A stretch of DNA of 64,000 nt from Chimonanthus salicifolius (Eukaryota; Streptophyta; Magnoliopsida; Laurales; Calycanthaceae). This document shows positions 51,101 to 58,818 of the stretch, piece after piece (the first letter of the stretch is position 1; every line of letters starts with the position of its first letter). Location: positions 10,631,542-10,695,541 of the forward strand of contig CM023534.1 in assembly GCA_013350335.1 (NCBI GenBank). Reading direction: 5' to 3'. Both the position numbers and the translations under genes were made by a program. The notes under the pieces are model-generated. The model was not told the origin of the DNA. It saw only the letters and a program-made list of their open reading frames with translations, and ran no database searches.

Positions 51101-54100
51101 TATTAACAATCTCCTCCTCTGACCACACAATACACAAGATTTCGAGACTCTACATAGCAAAAGACCCTTATCCCTCAAGTTACATTTCACCAAGATTCTT
51201 CTTTTGGTTGCTGCTCAAGTAAATACTTGAATTTGAGCTAGAACTTTATTGTTCCATGCCAATGCAAATGATGGGGAGGAGCTCTGATATGAGGAATACA
51301 CTGGCCCAAGGACAGCTCCAACCGAGAACACTCCTGAAGGATTGATCAACCAAATCCATCTTTCCTCCTCCATATATACCTCGACATATACCAACAGCCT
51401 CTTTTCTAAAACATATTGCTTGTACTCAAAATCCCTTAAGCCCCTCCTAAAACTTACCGGCCATTGTATCTCACCATTAGCTTCCTCATAATAGTCACTA
51501 ACCAATGCATATGTATTATGTTGCCCTATATAGCCTAGGATAAGCACTTTTTCAAGGCCCTCTCCCCCAACTATTTATCCTTCCAAAAAGAGACATCATT
51601 GCCTCTACCCAGGGTCGGCCCTAAGATTTCAGGGGCCCTAGGCAAACTCTTAAGATGGGCCTTTAATACACTCACAAAAAATAAAATTATACATTTTTTT
51701 TACAAAACATTCAAATAAAATATCATAATCAAATTTATAGCAAAGTATTATTTAAAATTTATCCTTCTCGGATTTTGATATGCAAAATTACTAATTAAAT
51801 TACTATATTCAAGTTTTTTTAACATATCTTTTTTAATAGATAAGATAGCTAATCTATTCAATCTTTCTTGTGACAAATTTAATTTCCACTTATGTCATGC
51901 ATGTTGATTTCTTATTTTTTATTACTATTTTATTGTATGTAAAAAGAGTAGTTGACATGCTAAAGTAAATAATGCATTTGAAGCAACTTATAAAGTAAAA
52001 TTATATTAAAAAATTATCACTCAATTATAAACTATAAAGCACAAAATAGTCATTCAAATTTAAACCAATTTTCTTTCCATTCAACCATCTATATTACAGT
52101 GGACACTAAGTTTCCTCATTTTATTAGAATTATACATTTAAAATTTGGAAAAAGAACATGGAGTAAGAAGATTACGTGAATTGAACCCACAACCTTTGTT
52201 TTAAAAGTCAAACACGCTACCATTGCGCCACTGATTTGTTTGCTGATAAAATAAACATTAAAATAAATTTATAATATAAAAGAAGGTGTGGGAACTTAAA
52301 AATTGAACCCGACTTGGAGGCCCTATCTATTTGGGGGCCCTAGGTGGTGGCGTAGTTCTCCTAAGGCCAAGGCTTGGGCCTGCCTCTACCCACCAACAAC
52401 CTAATACCATCCCTAAAAGCTGCACCTATTCTACCCTCGCCATTGCCTAATCTCAAGATCATCTTAGCTGTGGGTGAACCCTCTATAGCTGCCTTAGCTT
52501 CTAACTTCCAACCTCTCAGGTCATCCACACCATACCTAGCCACCAATACCTTTCTCTAGAGAGCCTCCCTTTCCAAAGCAAACCTCCAACATCGCTTGCA
52601 TAACAAGGCATGATTCCTGTCCCTAACACTTGAAAATTCCCAAACCCCCTCCTTCCTTGTAGCTAGTGACTTTCTCCCACCTAAGTGAATTCTCTTTTTC
52701 TCCCCTTTTCCTTCCCATAGAAAATCTCTCTGTAGTTTCTCCAATTTCCTGTCTACCCCCTAGGTACCTCAAACATAGACATGAAGTATGTTGGAAGATT
52801 AACCATGACTGACTCAGTAAGGGTCAACCTACCCCCCAAAGAAAGACAATTCTTGCTCCAATCATTCAACATTTTCTCAACCCTCTCAATGACTGGATTC
52901 CAAAACAATTTAGATCTAGGATTTCCTCCAATCGAGAGACTCAAGTAAGAGAATGAGGTCTTTCCAATGCCACACCCTATTTATATTCTGACCTAAATAT
53001 TCTTTTTTTTTTTTAACAACAATGATTAAAATCACCTTAGTACATTTGCCACCATTTATCCCATGTGCATCCCTGTCATGACTTGCTAGTAGTGAAATTT
53101 CATGATCTTGGCTCCTCTCTGTACACAAGTGATCTAGGTCATGCCATTTTGTCACATTTCCAACTCCATATTGAGACTTGATGTTGAAGAAATAAGTGAC
53201 ATAAAGTAAGTGTTTTTTATGCCCAACAAAATTCTGTTTTTCGCTTATGTTCTCTCCTATGTACTTTCCTGATTAAAAGGAATTTGTCCACTAGAGCTTC
53301 TATAACTGTTTTCCCTTTTCCCGGCAAAGATGTCCCAACTGATATAACTGTGATATGGCCCTGTAAGTACATATATAGTGGATACAGACATACAAACCAA
53401 AGATCCTGGTTAGTATGGTTTTTAAAGGCATGCAAATTTCTAAGAGGAACTGCCCTGCTACTAGGAGTACTTGACTATATCATGCAAAACATGTGGTGAT
53501 CATGGTCATAAAACTCCTTTTCCTGCTGAAGCAAGTGCTCTACAGGAAATAGATGACACTGCTTACAAGTCCAGACAGTAAAGCTAAAGAGGAAAGTCTT
53601 TACTAGCATGCCTCCACTTGAATATTAGTTGACCATGATGGTGAACATCAAAGTTAAGTTTGATGCCTACCTTGCATGGGGTAGCTCAACTAGCAGGTAC
53701 TTTGGCTCTGGAACCAGAGGTCATAGGTTCGAGTCTCGTAGTCATCCGATGCCTGCCACTTGCATGGGGAGCTGCATACATCCGGAGTTTTACCCAATGC
53801 TCTCGTACTTAGGAAAGGTGAGTGTCTTGGGTTTCTTCGTCATAAAAAAAGGTTATGTTTGATGGCTCTAATCAGTGTTCCAACTGGTGGTAAAAGTAGA
53901 AATATTGTATTCTACCCTTTCTGACATTGCTAGATAAGCTTGGCATTAGACATCAATGAGCCGCTATTTGTGCCCCTTGAAATGTAATTTGTTAGAATAT
54001 GTAGGAATCCAGCCTACATATGATCACCTTTTGCCAATACTCTTTATGAGAAAATCCTTATACATACTACTCTTTTTTTGAAAAAAAAAAAAGAACCCTG

Positions 54101-55793
54101 AATTTGTAATATGTCTATACCATGGCTTCTGTTGGTCATGATTTGCACATAATCTTTGAACATTTTCAATGGGTAAGTTGATAATTCATCCGCATTACCA
54201 ATTTTGTGGCATCCTTGCCCCATTTGAACCCAAGTGGTCTTATTGTACAGTAAGGACATTGCCATAAGTCAGCTTTACAACTTCCTCACATGTTAAGATG
54301 CTGCATGATGCATATCCTACATCAAATTATAAGTAGGAATTATCAACACATTACTTATCTTCCTTCTGAACCCCTTCATTATTGTTATTATTATTATTAT
54401 CAAGTAATCATCATTTGCCAAAATCCCATTTATATGGTGTATGCTTGCATGTTTATGTGATAGTAAATAGTAGGTTATTAATTTATCACACTCAAGAAAA
54501 AAAGGTCATTAATTTATTACAAGTCTGACTGATATCTGATGCTTTTCCTATAGGTATTTAATGTGTAATTCTTCAGACTTGGGTACAGAATGTGCAAATC
54601 CTCATGAAACTCGTTATATTCCTGAAAGAATTTTACTGTATGATCGACACCCCGGAGGCATTGGCATTTCAGCACAGGTAAATGGAATTGGATCTCAATT
54701 GACTGTAACTTTTATTTGCATGTGGTAATTTTTTTTTATGATGAGGGACTACAAGGCCCCACCTCTCCCCAAGTACGAGGCCGTTATTTGCATCTGGTAA
54801 TAATAATTGAAAATAAAATATAAAGGATGACAATTCATTGTTTGTGGGATCCTGTTCAGTAAACATCACCAAAGCCAAAATTTTATTTATCTGGGGTCGG
54901 CTTTTCACGTTCTTCTCCATTTGACCTTATGAATGAACCATACAATTGCTCCACTAGAGTGGACACAGGACGGAATTGCTGTTGACTCTTGTTGTGACAG
55001 GTTCAATCAGTCTTCCCAAAACTACTATCTGCTGCATTAGAACTTCTGACATCATGTAGCTGTTCAAGTATTGCTGGCTGCCCAAATTGTGTTCAGGTAA
55101 GCTTCAAAGACGTAACCCCAACCAAAATCTCTTTTTGTAAGAAGAGGCATTTCTCATAGTACTCGATGCTGCAGAGTCTATCATGTGGAGAGTACAATGA
55201 AGTTCTCGACAAAACTGCTGCCATTATGATTCTCAAGGTTTGCATCATTTAACCCTATCACTATGTGAGGCTTGAAACCCATTATTATATTTAGGAACTA
55301 TATTTACACCAAATGTGTTTGATGGTAGGAACTGTATTCATTTTCAACCTGAAGAAGTACACAGTATTCGTCAAAGAGTGGCCATGAGTTTATACATGTT
55401 AGTGCTATGATCTGATTGGTCCTACCAGGGAGAAAGTATCCAAAAAAACCTCAAAGTTTCTGCCCATAACATATTCTTAGCTGTGTTGGAATCTTTGCTT
55501 CAACTGTCTGTTTGCCATATATGGAAATCCTCTTGTACATTTTCCATGGTAGTTCCAACAGATCAACATATTGTATCACTGAATCATGGGCTATGTTCAT
55601 ACATACTCAAGGCTCAAGAATCATACTATCTTTGGGTTGGGATCAGATACGCTTTTGATTAGTGCAAGTATGTAACTAAAGGGTGTAACCTCTTAATAAC
55701 TGGTTTGATTTTCTATCATAGGGTGTCATTGATGCTGAGAATCTGCACTTTGACAGAAGCTGGGATTCCGCTGAAACCACTGAACTTGCTTGA
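23640..55793 (+). CDS. HRQ1: HRQ1-type DEAH DNA helicase (RecQ4-like) with ubiquitin-like N-terminus and DUF1998 zinc module
   Basis: Unwinds DNA (3' to 5' in studied homologues) in crosslink repair and genome maintenance, in the nucleus. Exons: 23640-23783, 24858-25604, 26126-26237, 26334-26428, 29818-29967, 32549-32617, 32714-32836, 35785-35934, 36601-36732, 36837-36916, 38082-38176, 38253-38320, 38909-39010, 39087-39157, 41121-41228, 41385-41460, 41600-41736, 42171-42330, 42957-43130, 43530-43646, 44949-45104, 50123-50290, 50441-50553, 54554-54677, 55001-55096, 55175-55237, 55722-55793. Total 3,702 nt, 1,233 residues, every junction in phase. Domains: ubiquitin-like 1-77; GKRKRR nuclear signal 157-162; LYSHQ 476-480; Walker A TSTSSGKS 497-504; DEAH 606-609; motif [11 protein letters not shown] 823-831; [11 protein letters not shown] 1145-1155; Cys 1176, 1178, 1184, 1187 as the likely zinc site. 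ATG 23592 is in frame and would add 16 residues. It looks intact. A small exon could have been missed in the long introns. Confidence 0.92.
24046..24215. repeat. Short element in helicase intron 1: taggggtgcaa ... cacccctg
   Basis: The left edge taggggtgcaatctgggtgg and right edge gggtcacccctg are partly inverted. The interior repeats gggcca, caaccca, cgggtt and gggtta words. It has the same design as the other word-based elements in this window. Confidence 0.5.
26671..26945 (-). mobile_element. L1-type LINE 3' fragment, antisense, in helicase intron 4
   Basis: A T-run at 26671-26681 is the poly(A) tail read from the other strand. Minus-strand translation beyond the 3' UTR gives broken text like the end of a LINE RNase H domain ([13 protein letters not shown]). 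5'-truncated. Target duplication not resolved. Confidence 0.55.
28158..28672. repeat. Word-based element C: AATCGTAAGAT words
   Basis: Left part (from tatgaaaatcgaatcgtattg) and right part (to gaatcgtaagattttaacaa) are built from aaatcgtaa, gaatcgt, cgtaagatt and tacgaatcg. The middle is plain AT-rich text with no frame. The right edge attttaacaaccatg closely matches the right edge of element D (attttaacaacactg). Confidence 0.65.
28815..28890. repeat. Possible tRNA-derived SINE trace in helicase intron 4
   Basis: atagcccaatggtctaggcc resembles an A-box region and ggaggtctttcgatctg a worn B-box about 45 nt later. No tail or duplication is seen, so this is weak. Confidence 0.3.
29146..29174 (+). 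repeat. Run of 29 G in helicase intron 4
   Basis: An uninterrupted G29 tract. Such a run could form G-quadruplexes in DNA or nascent RNA and is hard to sequence, so its true length is uncertain. It directly precedes a LINE fragment. Confidence 0.9.
29175..29661 (+). mobile_element. L1-type LINE 3' fragment with RNase H-like domain, sense strand, in helicase intron 4
   Basis: An open frame ending at TAA 29539 gives an RVT_3/RNase H-like end: [15 protein letters not shown], then WYYLDKID, then [19 protein letters not shown]. The upstream text (VPLLCHQ, ISDEEE) also fits LINE RNase H. A 3' UTR follows, ending in ttcaaaaaaaaaaaa at about 29649-29663. 5'-truncated. A 19-bp direct repeat (29262-29280 and 29662-29680, one mismatch) complicates the boundaries; see findings. 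This is the only clear LINE piece in the sense orientation in this gene. Confidence 0.75.
30704..30783 (-). mobile_element. tRNA-derived SINE-like sequence (family also at 61625-61697)
   Basis: On the minus strand, agacaagaacctatagcaca, then actagtaaggg, then ggttgtgggttcaagtct form A-box and B-box-like segments spaced as in a tRNA. A copy about 75% alike by eye lies at 61625-61697, showing a family and not chance. No intact tRNA fold or clear duplication. Confidence 0.5.
31530..31897. repeat. 185-bp tandem duplication in helicase intron 5
   Basis: 31530-31714 and 31715-31897 share gttaatgattgg, ttaattaattcacaaatta, catctcttcc and gtgtttgtggcgatg in order. They differ at roughly one base in eight by eye. 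No coding content. Confidence 0.8.
32044..32300 (-). mobile_element. L1-type LINE 3' fragment, antisense, in helicase intron 5
   Basis: Text from the T-run at 32047-32054 through ttaaaagatacaatataaaag reads, on the minus strand, as an L1 3' UTR ending in a poly(A) tail. The minus open frame 32035-32265 resembles the untranslated end of other L1 copies here and is not a host gene. The 5' limit is uncertain. Confidence 0.5.
32413..32429 (-). mobile_element. 17-bp tail-only retro-insertion with 13-bp duplication
   Basis: tttttttttttgaaaag is flanked by perfect 13-bp repeats tctaaaccagtga (32400-32412 and 32430-32442). Read on the minus strand, the insert (cttttcaaaaaaaaaaa) matches the last bases and tail of the L1 at 29649-29661. 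It looks like an L1 insertion truncated almost to the tail. Confidence 0.6.
32617..32647 (+). repeat. (TC)n microsatellite forming the helicase intron 6 donor
   Basis: Exon 6 ends at 32617 and the intron begins gtctctctctct, so the microsatellite is the 5' splice site. Positions +3 to +6 lack the usual purine-rich consensus. The intron is only 96 bp. Confidence 0.8.
33107..33151. repeat. (CT)n(CA)n compound microsatellite, helicase intron 7
   Basis: About 13 CT units followed by about 9 CA units. The open frames crossing it on both strands are artefacts of the repeat. Confidence 0.9.
33865..33922 (-). mobile_element. 58-bp LINE tail insertion inside the RTE fragment
   Basis: Flanked by ctaacatatcatgtctt (33848-33864) and ctagcatatcatgtctt (33923-33939), 17 bp with one mismatch. 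The insert read on the minus strand ends in an A-rich tail (gcttccaaaaacaaa) after ttattaatggaattca, resembling an L1 3' end. Confidence 0.7.
34608..34664 (+). mobile_element. 57-bp RTE/SINE 3'-tail insertion inside the RTE catalytic motif
   Basis: Flanked by perfect 18-bp repeats taattagtactgcatcat (34590-34607 and 34665-34682). The insert contains gctgacctcaaatagatggg, then cttaggct and (atg)n, the hallmark 3' end of plant RTE LINEs and of SINEs that borrow their tail. It cuts the reverse-transcriptase FxDD codons of the host element. Confidence 0.75.
37079..38015 (-). mobile_element. L1-type LINE fragment with RNase H domain, antisense, in helicase intron 10
   Basis: Minus-strand translation near 37990-37800 gives an RNase H start ([18 protein letters not shown], then [10 protein letters not shown]) as in plant L1 elements. 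Broken frames continue to a 3' UTR and a T-run at 37079-37089, which is the poly(A) tail. 5'-truncated. Target duplication not found. Confidence 0.7.
39496..39740 (-). mobile_element. L1-type LINE 3' fragment, antisense, in helicase intron 14
   Basis: The minus-strand text is an L1-like 3' UTR ending in a tail at the T-run 39500-39507. The open frame on the minus strand has no family resemblance of its own. 5'-truncated. Confidence 0.5.
40070..40107. repeat. (CAT)n microsatellite, helicase intron 14
   Basis: About ten units of atc/tca. It could also be the tail of an RTE insertion, but nothing recognisable lies beside it. Confidence 0.8.
40190..40565. repeat. Word-based element H: GTGTC / ACACGG words
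   Basis: gggtacaagtgttggtgtcc, gaggtgtcagacacggcgac and gacacggggacac on the left; gagtgtcactagtgtctg, caagtgtccaac and gttgaag-type text on the right. The edges hold a short inverted word, gttgcat against atgcaac. The AT-rich centre is non-coding. Confidence 0.6.
40580..40835 (-). mobile_element. RTE-type LINE C-terminal fragment, antisense, in helicase intron 14
   Basis: Minus-strand pieces (ESWTINK, then [10 protein letters not shown], then [10 protein letters not shown]) resemble the segment of RTE proteins after the reverse transcriptase. Frames are broken, so this is moderate evidence only. Confidence 0.45.
42714..42912. repeat. (ACAT)n / (TGCA) compound microsatellite, helicase intron 18
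   Basis: About 200 bp of catacata, tgtgcatgca and cacacata words, largely self-complementary. Open frames on both strands here are repeat artefacts. Confidence 0.9.
43205..43400. repeat. Possible word-based element in helicase intron 19
   Basis: gaccgggtttgggatgggtttgg at the left, with repeated caggtct, ggccttga, aggcttat and caggttcat words. It resembles the gggt-word elements at 24046 and 48340. Edges are not defined. Confidence 0.35.
45696..45811 (+). mobile_element. SINE, 5'-truncated, with 20-bp target duplication (helicase intron 21)
   Basis: The insert begins ggccactccctgtagagc, ends ggacaccttggtcat plus an A-run of about 18, and is flanked by perfect repeats aacataaacgattctcaaag (45676-45695 and 45812-45831, allowing for the tail's A bases). 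The body matches the 3' half of the full SINE at 47021-47221. Confidence 0.85.
45938..47006. repeat. Word-based element D: AATCGTA / ACGATT words, long AT-rich core
   Basis: Left edge from gttttcaaactcgaatcgtat; right edge with gatcgtacgattgaacgatt, gaatcgcacgatctg, cgagttgactcg and gattttaacaacactg. The core 46010-46480 is filled with atttacagtta and tatatagtat repeats. 46500-46780 is A/G-rich text around agagg. The open frames there are low complexity, not genes. The edge text is shared with element C. Confidence 0.6.
47021..47221 (+). mobile_element. Full-length tRNA-derived SINE with 13-bp target duplication (helicase intron 21)
   Basis: Starts gtgagggttggctcggcag (A-box), with B-box ggttcaagtc about 45 nt on, and ends ggacaccttggtcttc plus an A-rich tail. 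Flanks are attataataacct (47008-47020) and attataacaacct (47222-47234), with one mismatch. The 3' half matches the truncated copy at 45696-45811. Confidence 0.8.
48340..48585. repeat. Word-based element K: gagtcca / ggctga words, helicase intron 21
   Basis: ggctgagtccaggccatg, gagttgagtccagg, caattgagtccat, ttgagcttggc and aagctcggctc recur, ending cccatttccatccctac, a right edge common in word-based plant elements. No coding content. Confidence 0.5.
49105..49140. repeat. C10-G-C11-A14 homopolymer tract, helicase intron 21
   Basis: A long C-run followed directly by an A-run. C tracts can form i-motifs, with the complementary G strand forming quadruplexes. Run length is likely unreliable. Confidence 0.85.
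50633..50755 (-). mobile_element. RTE-type LINE 3'-end fragment, antisense, helicase intron 23
   Basis: Minus-strand text gtcaatagaattgagtgg, aaagtagaacttgagaagac and caaccctaaatagatagg parallels the RTE 3' end at 33735-33820, with a worn (gat)n tail at 50633-50640. Confidence 0.55.
51610..52382. mobile_element. hAT-type non-autonomous DNA element, 773 bp, perfect 8-bp duplication
   Basis: Begins cagggtcggccctaag and ends ccaaggcttgggcctg, whose reverse complement is caggcccaagccttgg, so the ends are imperfect inverted repeats starting CAGG. The flanks cctctacc (51602-51609) and cctctacc (52383-52390) are a perfect 8-bp target duplication, as made by hAT transposases. The interior is AT-rich and has no transposase. 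It carries a tRNA-like relic at 52166-52236. Removing the element and one flank copy joins the host LINE frame without a gap. Confidence 0.88.
52166..52236 (-). pseudogene. tRNA-Trp-like relic inside the hAT element
   Basis: On the minus strand, gtggcgcaatggtagcg is the D-arm text of plant tRNA-Trp, and gttcaattcacgt its T-arm, with tttgact leading into the anticodon loop. The anticodon position reads TTT where tRNA-Trp has CCA, and the acceptor stem is worn. The changes are mostly C to T or G to A, as expected for methylated silent DNA. Not a working tRNA. Confidence 0.65.
53666..53851 (+). mobile_element. tRNA-derived SINE with 13-bp target duplication (helicase intron 23)
   Basis: A-box ggtagctcaactagcagg and B-box ggttcgagtct, spaced as in a tRNA, then a body ending gggtttcttcgtcataaaaaaa. 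Flanks are gttaagtttgatg (53653-53665) and gttatgtttgatg (53852-53864), with one mismatch. A different family from the SINE at 47021, though both end with a tcat or tctt word before the tail. Confidence 0.8.
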
Positions 55794-55987
55794 ATCTCCT
55801 ACTGTACCAACTTCAAGATTTTTTCTCCATTCATTGTAGAGCGCGAGCCAAAAAGAGAGTAAAGTGGTGTGGCGTTACTTTTCTTGAATTGATTAAGTCC
55901 GCAATCTACCAGCTCCCTCTGCCAATGGTCATGGTCCCCAGACTGAATTGATGAAACCTTACCATGGTATGCATGGTTCTCGTAACC

Positions 55988-55993
55988 AATAAA
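55988..55993 (+). terminator. Poly(A) signal candidate, helicase gene
   Basis: aataaa, 195 nt after the stop codon. The minus-strand open frames here (55799-56094) are shadows of the 3' UTR. Confidence 0.4.
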
Positions 55994-55999
55994 ACAATG

Positions 56000-57225
56000 T
56001 GTCTCTGAGGACAAATACTCCACAGACTAATGCAAACGATCCTCATATAAGAAGAAATTTTGGTTTCGGAGAAGCCCAAAGTGGAATCTACCATCTAGAC
56101 GTTGCGAAGTAAGCCTACTGGCTCAAGTGAGTCGAAGCCGTATCTATAGGAAATGCATGAAAAGAGAAGTCAGACAGTTTTTTCATATTAATGATAAGTT
56201 CTCAAGCAGTCCTTTCCTCGAGATATATTTTTTTAAATGTATATGTTAGTTTTGGTACATTTTTAACGTATTTTTAAACTTTATTATGCATTGCATTGTA
56301 TCTTAATTTTAGCTGACAAAATTCAGTGTACATTTTAAATTGAATGTTATACTGAATTTCTCCTTTCTCTATAACTTAATTATTGGAGGTGTTTCTTAAA
56401 TTTGAAAACATGATCAAGATGAATGGATCAAGCAGTGCATTGGCTTCAATGATTCTGTAAGTGAATTGATCAGATTATTCAAGGGTTGATGCAATTCATA
56501 AAATTCATATCTGATAATCGTTTCCTGCATTTGCTATTGGTAAATTATAAGAGAGAATCAATTGTACAACTTTTTTTTTTTTTAAAAAGGGTTCATCCAT
56601 CAAAGTTTTTGAGAAGATCCAATCAGATAATAGGCCTCACATGTATAAAACTCATGGAGTGTATAAAGCATGCACATGATTCTCATTTTCTTTGGGACTT
56701 AGTAGCTTTGTAAAATTTTGTACCTTGACTACTCACTGTGCCATTACCATTGGGTTTATTATAAAGGGTTTATAATGGACTTGCAACTTGGATTGGTTAA
56801 AGTGAAATACTGGATCAAGCGTAGGCCCAGGTTTAAAATTGGGCGCAGTGAGCCCTATGCTTGATGTACCAAGATGGCACAAAATCCCAACTTTGAGCCA
56901 AGCTGGAGTTTCTTTATTAAAATAAAGCATCTTACAAAATTCACCCCTTTGATGCTCATATCAGTCCTTTTGCATCTAGCTTTACATTTAAACAAATTAA
57001 ATAAGTTCTAATTGAATCATCCATTTTATATACTTTAACTTAAATAACCATATATTCAATAAGATTAATTTTTAAACTTTTACATCCAAATGATTAATTT
57101 TTTTTATTTTAAAGAGTAAATTGAACTTACCGGATTATGTGTTATGTTAATTTAATTACGAGTCACTGACTCATTCTTAAGAGCGGTTCTCTGATGTTCC
57201 TTTACTAGTTTACTCTCACCCGTCC
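56000..57225. other. Intergenic sequence between helicase and acyl carrier protein genes
   Basis: AT-rich. A T12/A4 tract lies at about 56570-56587. No gene or clear element is seen. The minus open frame 56733-56930 has no recognised family. Confidence 0.45.
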
Positions 57226-57227
57226 AG

Positions 57228-57602
57228 TGTTATCAAAATCGGACCGAACCGCGGCTGAACCGGCGATCGCCGGATCTGCAGTTCGGTTCACTCAGAAAAT
57301 CGGCTGGCGGTCAAAACTGCGGTTTTAACACTAAAACCGTGAACCGTGAACTGCGGTTCATATATTTAAATTTTTTTTTTAAAAAAAAATTCTCCTTAAA
57401 AAAATGTGTATATTTAAAATATAAAAATTTATTACTATTTTTATCCCATATATTTCACCGTTTTGATATATTACTCAGAGTTTAAATGTTATTTTTAATA
57501 TTTATATTAATATTATTAATAAAATATGTCTTATTTAATATTTATATTATTTTAATAATTGACCGACTTTGACCGGCGGTCTAATCCGGTTGAACCCTGA
57601 TA
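57228..57602. repeat. Word-based element E: GAACCG / CGGTTC words
   Basis: Left edge gtgttatcaaaatcggaccg, then gaaccgcggctgaaccgg, gttcggttcact and aaccgtgaaccgtgaactg; right edge gaccgactttgaccggcgg and ccggttgaaccctgataca; an AT-rich centre. It lies just upstream of the acyl carrier protein leader exon, so it may overlap its promoter. Confidence 0.6.
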
Positions 57603-57619
57603 CACGGTACGGTTGTGAT

Positions 57620-57704
57620 AACATTTCTCTCTTCTACTCTCTTGTCGTAGCATCTCTTCCGAAGGGGAATCGACCAAAGCAACGCTCGAAGGAGTGAGAT
57701 AGCG
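57620..57704 (+). other. Candidate 5' UTR exon of the mitochondrial acyl carrier protein gene
   Basis: CT-rich leader-like text (ctctcttctactctcttg) runs into gagatagcg followed by a good donor gtaaga at 57705. It has no ATG before the donor. A 2.2-kb intron would join it to the coding exon at 59903. Inferred from splice signals only. Confidence 0.5.
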
Positions 57705-58599
57705 GTAAGATGCTTTCTTGTCGCTCTCTATTTTTCCCACTTTCCAAACAATCTGCTCCTTTCCTCTGCAACTTTCTATGTTTCTTCTTCTTGCAACTCA
57801 AATCTTCTCATTACATTCCCCCTTCTGCAAAATGCCTATGGTATCTCTCTTTGAACATTAGAAACACCTGGGTGTGGATTCCACCTTAAAAGGATTGTGG
57901 GTTGGAATCGTATTGCGATTTTAAAGAAAAAAAGGAACAAATGGCATGTGGGAGGGTGAGGGCCATCTTTGTAATTTGTGTTTTGAGTCATTTTAAAAAA
58001 TGAGGGAATGTTGGCTTCAGATTAGTGGTTTTGTGTTTGAGTCATGTTTATGTTTTTTCATTGAAGGTGGATTTTCGACTTCATATTTTATTTTCACATG
58101 TTACCTGAGAGGATAAGCATTTTTGCCTAACGAGGGAAAAAAAATCTTTTGCTAACGAGCGATTTGTAAGGAAACCACCTTTCGATGGAAGATAGTAAAG
58201 ATGTTTGTTCTAGCTGTGCTACCATTTCCGAAAGATTTTCTGGTTCTATACAAATCTTTTTTAGTTTGAGATTGTGGAGAATTTGGGCTTGCAAACTAGC
58301 TGCGCTTGGCACTGCTTGTTAGGTGGTTATTTAAATTCAAGCTCTTGGGCACTCGGTGTTTATATATTTCTATTTACACTATTATTTATGGATGCATATA
58401 CATGTGTTTATAATGGAGAAGTGATCATATCCATGAGACTTGACACATGATAGTATGATACTCTAAGGCTTACATCTCTTCCACCCGGCTAATGATGAAT
58501 ATTGGAGTTTTAAAATGAAGAATCTTTATGGTATTACATATATTATACATATATTCAATATAGATGTTGAAGCAAACTTAAGTTTAAATGCTCAACTGA

Positions 58600-58818
58600 G
58601 GATAGACAAAATGACCTCTAACTCACTCAGCTCAAGCTTCACTCTAGCTTGATAGATTAGGCTTGAGCACAGCAAACATTCAAGCAAAGTTCAAGCTTGC
58701 TTTGTTTTACTTGTCAAAAAAAGTTCAAGCTTCCCTAGCTCAACTTGGTTTGCCAAATATTCAATCCAAACTCAACGTGGTCCTAGCTCAGCTTCGGTTG
58801 ACTTGTTTACACTCCTAG
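58600..58818. repeat. Word-based element J: agctcaagctt words
   Basis: Between aatgacctctaactcactc and gttgacttgtttacactcc, the words ctcaagctt, ttgagca, ttcaagcttg, agctcaac and cctagctcagcttcgg repeat. The gtttacactcctag edge is typical of such plant elements. Confidence 0.5.

Larger units (their letters stand above)
50756..52990 (-). mobile_element. L1-type LINE fragment (RT C-terminal and zf-RVT regions), antisense, split by a hAT element
   Basis: Minus-strand pieces in order: [21 protein letters not shown] and [20 protein letters not shown] (52944-52753); [12 protein letters not shown] to [16 protein letters not shown] (52746-52556); [12 protein letters not shown] to [10 protein letters not shown] (52546-52393); after the hAT insertion, WKDK-type text and FSVGAVL (51600-51215); and a zf-RVT-like part with [17 protein letters not shown] and VVSEWYGSS (51137-50952). 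Stops and shifts show it is dead. The 5' part is missing beyond about 52990. Confidence 0.8.

Noticed and set aside
52166..52236. Functional tRNA gene
   Set aside because: The anticodon loop and acceptor stem are degraded and the sequence lies inside a hAT element. Called a relic instead.
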